From NCBI GenBank assembly GCA_002238605.1, contig MPMR01000003.1, positions 62,001 through 126,000 on the forward strand: DNA of 64,000 bases, read 5' to 3'. The stretch is from BD2-11 clade cluster bacterium bin43. GTDB taxonomy: Bacteria > Gemmatimonadota > Gemmatimonadetes > Longimicrobiales > Gaopeijiaceae. Every line of letters begins with the position of its first letter. Within the stretch, counting starts at the first letter, position 1. The notes below the pieces were generated by a model. The model was not told the DNA's origin and did no database searches. It saw only the letters and a program-made list of their open reading frames with translations. Below are positions 59,665 to 64,000 of the stretch, one piece after another. A program made the translations under genes and the position numbers.

Positions 59665-60846
59665 TTACCGAAACTGCGTGGGGATGGTCAGCACCTGACC
59701 CGGGTAGATCCGGCTGCCCAGCAGGTTGTTCGATCGCCGCAGCGCCGCGATCGTCGTTCCGTGCGCCCGCGCGATGTCCCAGAGAGAATCTCCCCGCTGC
59801 ACCCGGTAACTCAGGTTGATGGCCTGCTGCACGCCGACCTCGCCACCCGCCGGGATGGTCAGAAGCTGACCCGGGTAGATCCGGCTGCCCAGCAGGTTGT
59901 TCGACTGCTGGATCGCGGCGATCGTCGTCCCGTGCGCCCGCGCAATATCCCAGAGAGCGTCTCCGCGTCGCACGCGATAGCTCCCGGGGGCGGCATCGCG
60001 CAGCGACGGCACGCCGTCTGCGGGGATGGTGAGGAGTTGGCCGGGATGGATCCTGCTGTTTCCCAGGTTGTTCGACCGCTGGATCGCCGCGATCGTCGTC
60101 CCGTGCGCCCGCGCAATGTCCCAGAGAGCGTCCCCGCGTCGCACGCGATACGGTCCGCTGCCGGCGGCCCCGACTCCGGCATCCTCGGCCGCGGTTGCCG
60201 CCCCGGCATCCGTGGCCGCCGCCACCCGGGTCTCCGTCGCCTGGACGGCTGAGGTCGCCAGGTCGTCCACGTAGCGGGTGTACGGCTCGGGAAACAGGGC
60301 GATGTGGTAGTGGGGCGGGCGGGACTCGCGCGTGGCCTCGAGGACGCCGTTGGCTTCCAGGGAGAGCAGGACATCCTCCAGCCATGCGCGGCAGGGACGA
60401 TGGTTCGACCGGCGCAGGTCGACGGCCATGCCGGTGGGATGAACCGAGCGGCTGGAGGCGTTGCGGGGCTGTCGGTTGAGCGGGCGCGTCAGGCTGGTGA
60501 CAACCATGACCTCCCCGCAGGCCCTGCGGTACTGACCCGCAAGCCGTTCGAGGAAGGTGCGGACCTGGGGACGGGCGTACGGGAAGCTGACCTCGTCGTC
60601 GATGTCATAGTCCCGGTTCCCGCGCAGAGGCACAAGGTAACCCAGGTCGACAAAACGCTGGACGTGCGCGGGGGTCCGCAGGTAGGTGAAGTCGTGGGCC
60701 TGCGCCTGGACATTCTGCACCGTCAGCGAGCGGGACGACCCGCGGAGGCTCTGTGCGGCGGATGCGGAAGACCAAAGGCCCGTGAGAACCGCAGTCAGAA
60801 CTGTACCGAAGACGAAAGCTCCTGCCCGAGTGCGGTATCGTCCCAT
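59665..60846 (-). CDS. Secreted LysM protein with M15-like metallopeptidase domain
   Basis: A 393-residue cell-wall protein. The start at 60846 gives a signal peptide (AGAFVFGTVLTAVLTGLWSS, cleavage after SAAQ); another ATG at 60915 is open in frame. The N-terminal domain has SVHPTGMAVDLRRS (SxHxxGxAxD) and PPHYHIALFP (HxH), the zinc-ligand pattern of M15/VanY-like carboxypeptidases. In databases such proteins may be called DUF5715. Three LysM repeats follow (each YRV.RGD.LWDIARAHGTT), expected to bind peptidoglycan. A cell-wall-modifying role next to pilus genes fits pilus passage through the wall, but this is inference. Confidence 0.8.
   Translation of the reverse strand: MGRYRTRAGAFVFGTVLTAVLTGLWSSASAAQSLRGSSRSLTVQNVQAQAHDFTYLRTPAHVQRFVDLGYLVPLRGNRDYDIDDEVSFPYARPQVRTFLERLAGQYRRACGEVMVVTSLTRPLNRQPRNASSRSVHPTGMAVDLRRSNHRPCRAWLEDVLLSLEANGVLEATRESRPPHYHIALFPEPYTRYVDDLATSAVQATETRVAAATDAGAATAAEDAGVGAAGSGPYRVRRGDALWDIARAHGTTIAAIQRSNNLGNSRIHPGQLLTIPADGVPSLRDAAPGSYRVRRGDALWDIARAHGTTIAAIQQSNNLLGSRIYPGQLLTIPAGGEVGVQQAINLSYRVQRGDSLWDIARAHGTTIAALRRSNNLLGSRIYPGQVLTIPTQFR
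59680..60150 (-). repeat. Three LysM-encoding tandem repeats, 171-bp period
   Basis: Segments 60022-60150, 59851-59979 and 59680-59808 each encode a 43-residue LysM separated by 14-residue linkers. Copies 1 and 2 share identical protein over 24 residues and nearly identical DNA; copy 3 is slightly diverged. This indicates recent in-frame duplication. Confidence 0.85.
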
Positions 60847-60943
60847 CGTCTCCCATCCGAATCCAGGCTGTACCGGGCGGGTGGTCGGGCGCCTGCTCCG
60901 ACCATCTCCATACTTCATCTGTTTCCAACGCACAACAGTGTAT

Positions 60944-60972
60944 TCTATACGTCGAGTTTTCGTCGTCCGCAA
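60944..60972 (-). promoter_or_regulatory. Candidate sigma-70-like promoter for the LysM gene
   Basis: On the minus strand, TTGCGG (60972-60967), a 17-base spacer and TATAGA (60949-60944) sit in the most AT-rich patch of the 264-bp gap between sod and the LysM gene. TAGAAT, shifted by two bases, is an equally good -10. Confidence 0.45.
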
Positions 60973-61110
60973 GGGTTTGGAACGAAACGGCGCACCCGGA
61001 TCCGGCCCCTCTCAAGCGCCCGCCTGGACGGCACCGCGGTCTCATCAGGGCGTGAAGCCGGCACCTTGCATTCGTTCGGCACGGGGGATCCCGACGTCAC
61101 CCGGGCGGCG

Positions 61111-61725
61111 CTATCCGGCGGCGGCGAAGTTGGCGGCCACGACGTCCCAGTTGACCGTGTTCCACCAGGCCGTGAGGTAGTCGGGGCGGCGATTCTGGTA
61201 TCGCAGATAGTAGGCGTGCTCCCAAACGTCCACGCCCAGGATCGGAGTCTGCCCATCCATGAGCGGGCTGTCCTGGTTGGCCGTCGAGCGGACCGCCAGG
61301 CCGGCATCGGTGGCGACCACCCATCCCCACCCGGAGCCGAAGCGGGTGATGGCCGCGGTGTTGACCCGGCTCTTCAGCTCGTCGACGGAGCCAAAGGCGG
61401 CTTCGATCGCGGAGGCCAGGTCACCACTGGGGGCATCGGCGCCGCCGGGGGTCATCAGCCGCCAGAACAGCGCGTGATTGACGTATCCGCCGCCGTTGTT
61501 TCGCACTGCGCCGCGGATCGCCTCGGGGACGTCGCCCATGTTGCCGAGCAGATCCTCCACGCTGCGTTCCTGCAGGCCGGGATGCGACTTGAGCGCGGCG
61601 TTGAGGTTGGCGGTGTAGGCCGCGTGGTGCTTCGATTGGTGTATCTCCATCGTGCGCGCGTCGATGTGCGGCTCGAGCGCGCCGTAGTCGTAACCGAGGT
61701 CCGGAAGGGCGTGGGGATAGGCCAT
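61111..61725 (-). CDS. Superoxide dismutase (Mn/Fe)
   Basis: A 204-residue cytosolic SOD. Metal ligands: His in [12 protein letters not shown], His in [14 protein letters not shown], and Asp and His in [19 protein letters not shown]. The GGGYVNH and [14 protein letters not shown] stretches are closer to Mn-type enzymes, but metal use needs biochemistry. The start at 61725 ([20 protein letters not shown]) is standard. It diverges from the Y-family polymerase. Confidence 0.95.
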   Translation of the reverse strand: MAYPHALPDLGYDYGALEPHIDARTMEIHQSKHHAAYTANLNAALKSHPGLQERSVEDLLGNMGDVPEAIRGAVRNNGGGYVNHALFWRLMTPGGADAPSGDLASAIEAAFGSVDELKSRVNTAAITRFGSGWGWVVATDAGLAVRSTANQDSPLMDGQTPILGVDVWEHAYYLRYQNRRPDYLTAWWNTVNWDVVAANFAAAG

Positions 61726-61783
61726 GGTCGGGGGCTCCGCTGTTGAGGGGGACGTTCCCCCGGGCACCTCGCCGATGCCTGGC

Positions 61784-61814
61784 TTGGCACGTCGGGGAAT
61801 CGGCATCGTATCTT
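61784..61814 (+). promoter_or_regulatory. Candidate promoter for the Y-family polymerase
   Basis: TTGGCA (61784-61789) and TATCTT (61809-61814) are separated by 19 bases, predicting a start near 61821. A 7-bp inverted repeat CGATGCC/GGCATCG (61773-61779 and 61802-61808) overlaps it and could be an operator. Spacing is longer than ideal. Confidence 0.35.
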
Positions 61815-61863
61815 ACAGGCAAGAGCCCCGGAGTTCCACCATCAGCACGGGAGGATCTGGACG

Positions 61864-63078
61864 CTGGAACCGAACCCGCCGCGCATTCTTCTGGTCGACT
61901 GCGACAGCTTCTTCGTGCAGGTGGCGCGCCTCGAGGATCCCGAGGGCGCGGGACGCCGCCGGCTGCTCATCGTGGGAGGAACGCCGGAGGGCCGGGGCGT
62001 GGTCGCGTCGGCCTCCTATGAGGCCCGCGAGCACGGGGTCCGTTCGGCGATGCCCACGGCGCAGGCGCTCCGCCTGTGTCCCGGAGCCGCGGTAGTTCCG
62101 GTGCCGAGGGCCGCGTGCGTGCGGCGAAGCCGGGAAGTCCGTCGTGCGCTGGAGGCGCTGTCGCCCGTTGTGCGCCCCGCTTCGATCGACGAGTTCTACC
62201 TGGATCTCTCGGGCACGGAGCGGATGCTGGCCGGCGAGTCCTTCGAGGACACCGCTCGGCGCATCCGCGATACGGTGCTGGCGGGCACCGGCATCTCTGT
62301 TTCCGCGGGAGGCGGCACACGGCGCCTCATCGCCAAGCTTGCCACCGGGCTCGCCAAGCCGGCGGGCGTCTGCATCGTGCCCGCGGGACAGGAATCGGAG
62401 TTCATGGGCCGCTTCGACCTCGAGCACATTCCGGGGATTGGCCCCGCGTTTCTCGCGGAACTCGAGCGCCGGTCGCTCCGGTCCGTCACCGACGTGCTGC
62501 GGGTCCAGCCGGAGTGGCTCGAACGCTGGTTCGGGGCCCGGCGCGCCCGCTGGCTGCACGAACGGGTGCAGGGACTAGACGGCGAGGGGACGCTTCCGTT
62601 GCGGAAGCGGAAGTCGGTAAGTGTGGAGCGCACGTTCGCCACCGATGTCTCGGACGACGATGAGCTGGACGGGGTGCTGTCGCGGCAGGTCAACTCCGTC
62701 GCACGGCGCGTTCGCCGACTCGGTGGGGGGGCGCGCACGATCACCGTCAAGATCCGGGACCGCGACTTCGCGACCCGTCAGTGCAGCCGCACGCTGCCCC
62801 GGCCCGTCGAATCGGATCAGGCCATCCTTCGTGTCGCGCGCGACCTCCTGGCCGAACTCCGATCCCGGCGCCGGACTCCCGCGCGCCTCCTGGGGGTTGG
62901 CGCCAGCGGACTCTCAAGCGAAGCGCAAGGGGCGCAACTCGCCTTCTTTCCGGAAGCCGACGATCCGGATCCGGACCGCGCCCGACGCATCTCCCGGATA
63001 ATGGACCTCGCCCGGACCCGGTTCGGTGATGGCGCTCTGGGTCCGGGACGCAGCCTCAATCCCCGGAACACGCAGTAG
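61864..63078 (+). CDS. Y-family (DinB/Pol IV-like) DNA polymerase with CTG start
   Basis: A 404-residue translesion polymerase. The catalytic palm needs PRILLVDCDSFFVQVARLED (first Asp, steric-gate region), SYEAREHGVRSAMPTAQAL and SIDEFYLDLSGT (Asp/Glu). A helix-hairpin-helix (IPGIGPAFLAELERR) and little-finger domain (KSVSVERTFATDVSDDDELD) follow. A GTG at 61915 lies after the first catalytic Asp and cannot be the start. The frame is open back to 61747 without ATG, GTG or TTG, so the CTG at 61864, nine bases after GGGAGG, is the best start. It shares a 138-bp divergent promoter region with sod. Confidence 0.87.
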   Translation: MEPNPPRILLVDCDSFFVQVARLEDPEGAGRRRLLIVGGTPEGRGVVASASYEAREHGVRSAMPTAQALRLCPGAAVVPVPRAACVRRSREVRRALEALSPVVRPASIDEFYLDLSGTERMLAGESFEDTARRIRDTVLAGTGISVSAGGGTRRLIAKLATGLAKPAGVCIVPAGQESEFMGRFDLEHIPGIGPAFLAELERRSLRSVTDVLRVQPEWLERWFGARRARWLHERVQGLDGEGTLPLRKRKSVSVERTFATDVSDDDELDGVLSRQVNSVARRVRRLGGGARTITVKIRDRDFATRQCSRTLPRPVESDQAILRVARDLLAELRSRRRTPARLLGVGASGLSSEAQGAQLAFFPEADDPDPDRARRISRIMDLARTRFGDGALGPGRSLNPRNTQ

Positions 63079-63124
63079 CCCGCCTCCGGGGAACTGGTCT
63101 CCTCTGCTCGTGCGAGGCTCCCGA

Positions 63125-64000
63125 CTAACGCTCGTACGGCTTGCGCGCGAAGTAGCTGTTGGCCTCTGCGGCCACCTTGGGGGCAAGCATGATGAGCGCG
63201 ATCAGGTTGGGAACGATGACGATCGCCAGAAAGATGTCGCCCAGGTTCCAGATCACCGTCAGCGGCAGCACCGCGCCGATGAAGTGCATGATGACGAAGG
63301 CGAGCTTGTACGGCAGCACCGCGTTCGCCCCCAGCAGATAGTGCGCACAGCGGTCGCCATAGTAGCTCCAGGAGATGGCCGTGGATATCGCGAACAGGAG
63401 CACCGAGAAGACGACGATCATGTGCCCCCAGTCACCCAGGCCTGCCAGTCCTCGGCGAAAGCCCTCCATGGTGAGCGGCGCACCGCTCTCGAAAGCTCCG
63501 CCGTAGAGGGAGGCATGAGTCTGGCCGTCGTCTCCCCTGGCGACGCCCTCGGCCGGGACAACGGTGCCGGTGAACGGCGTCGTTTGCGCCTCGTCCACGT
63601 ACAGCATGTCGACAAAGGCGTCGTGCCAGGCGACGTGCACCCCGCCCGGGTCCTCGGGGGCTCCGTCTTCGAAACGGATTTCGGCCGGGGCGGCCGCGGC
63701 CTGGTTGTTGCCCGTGGCATCCACGGTCACATAGCCGAGGTCGCCGCCTCCCAGGGTGATCTCCGTCGGGATGCGCGCGTTCCAGACTCCTGTCGTGATG
63801 ATCACCAGTCCGGTCATCGAGCAGATCACGATCGTGTCGATGAAGGGCTCGAGCAGAGCAACTACGCCCTCCGACACCGGCTCGTCGGTCTTGGCCGCCG
63901 CGTGCGCGATGGGCGCGGAGCCCTGTCCGGCCTCGTTCGAGAAGAGGCCGCGGCGGACGCCCCACATGAGGGTCACGAGGAAGGCGCCCACGCCGGTCCC
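63125..64000 (-). CDS. Alanine/glycine:cation symporter (AGCS family), 5' end outside window
   Basis: The last 292 codons of a minus-strand gene; the start lies beyond 64000. [20 protein letters not shown] (the AGCS signature), [20 protein letters not shown] and [20 protein letters not shown] identify a Na+- or H+-coupled amino-acid symporter. Between GVW and AISW is an insertion of ~100 mostly polar residues ([20 protein letters not shown]... to GAPLTMEGF) that standard AGCS proteins lack or have in shorter form; it should form a loop outside the membrane. Convergent with the polymerase gene, 46 bases away. Confidence 0.9.
   Translation of the reverse strand, partial: GTGVGAFLVTLMWGVRRGLFSNEAGQGSAPIAHAAAKTDEPVSEGVVALLEPFIDTIVICSMTGLVIITTGVWNARIPTEITLGGGDLGYVTVDATGNNQAAAAPAEIRFEDGAPEDPGGVHVAWHDAFVDMLYVDEAQTTPFTGTVVPAEGVARGDDGQTHASLYGGAFESGAPLTMEGFRRGLAGLGDWGHMIVVFSVLLFAISTAISWSYYGDRCAHYLLGANAVLPYKLAFVIMHFIGAVLPLTVIWNLGDIFLAIVIVPNLIALIMLAPKVAAEANSYFARKPYER

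Overview
The window is a GC-rich, densely coded bacterial chromosome segment with no phage, IS element or CRISPR array that I can see. Gene content points to the FCB group and most probably Gemmatimonadota. The clues are a PorV-like outer-membrane protein next to a large secreted protein with a type-IX-like C-terminal domain, a TonB-dependent receptor with an N-terminal carboxypeptidase-regulatory-like domain, a periplasmically extended AtpB and a signal-peptide-bearing AtpF. This assignment is inference from gene style, not from a marker-gene comparison.

Layout. 1-7.6 kb (minus strand): porV-like gene (cut by the window edge), a 1346-residue secreted protein and a TonB receptor. 8-14.1 kb: a class A penicillin-binding protein, a convergent thymidine phosphorylase, and a tightly coupled ruvX-mltG-thiE operon. 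14.1-22.4 kb (minus strand): a complete unsplit F1Fo ATP synthase operon (atpZ, atpI-like, atpB-E-F-H-A-G-D-C) with a PHP phosphoesterase at its end. 22.7-31.3 kb: MoxR ATPase, CorC-like protein, gamma-carbonic-anhydrase-like protein, prepilin peptidase, TrmH-family methyltransferase, thiD, purine nucleoside phosphorylase and a NupC-type nucleoside transporter. 31.3-40.1 kb (plus strand): a protein quality-control block (dnaK, htrA, tRNA-Leu, trigger factor, clpP, clpX, then engB and an exported protein of unknown function). 40.1-52.5 kb (minus strand): aroC-aroK-topA-xerC-hslV-hslU, argF, gcvT, a MogA/MoaB protein and a sigma-54 activator. 52.7-60.8 kb (minus strand): a type IV pilus block (fimT/gspH-like, pilV-, pilW-, pilX-like, pilM-N-O-P-Q) preceded by a LysM/M15-like protein. 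61.1-64 kb: superoxide dismutase, a divergent Y-family DNA polymerase, and an alanine:cation symporter cut by the right edge.

How the genes work together. ATP synthase, chorismate synthesis, arginine and thiamine synthesis, nucleoside salvage (NupC, PNP, thymidine phosphorylase) and three ATP-dependent proteolysis or chaperone systems make this a core-genome region. The prepilin peptidase at 25.6 kb would process the prepilins encoded near 58-59.6 kb. Type IV pilus motor genes (pilB, pilT, pilC) and the major pilin are not in the window.

Most interesting signals: two copies of a palindrome CTGNCA-N3-TGNCAG exactly 31 bp apart upstream of dnaK, unlike CIRCE, HAIR or CtsR sites; a Y-family polymerase whose catalytic N-terminus is open only from a CTG codon; an internally duplicated Arg/Ala-rich cytoplasmic extension on MltG; a prepilin peptidase whose two catalytic aspartates are about 207 residues apart; a gamma-carbonic-anhydrase-like protein in which a metal-ligand histidine is a glutamate; a short duplicated remnant of the PNP gene; and an inverted repeat wrapped around the -10 of a good promoter before aroC.
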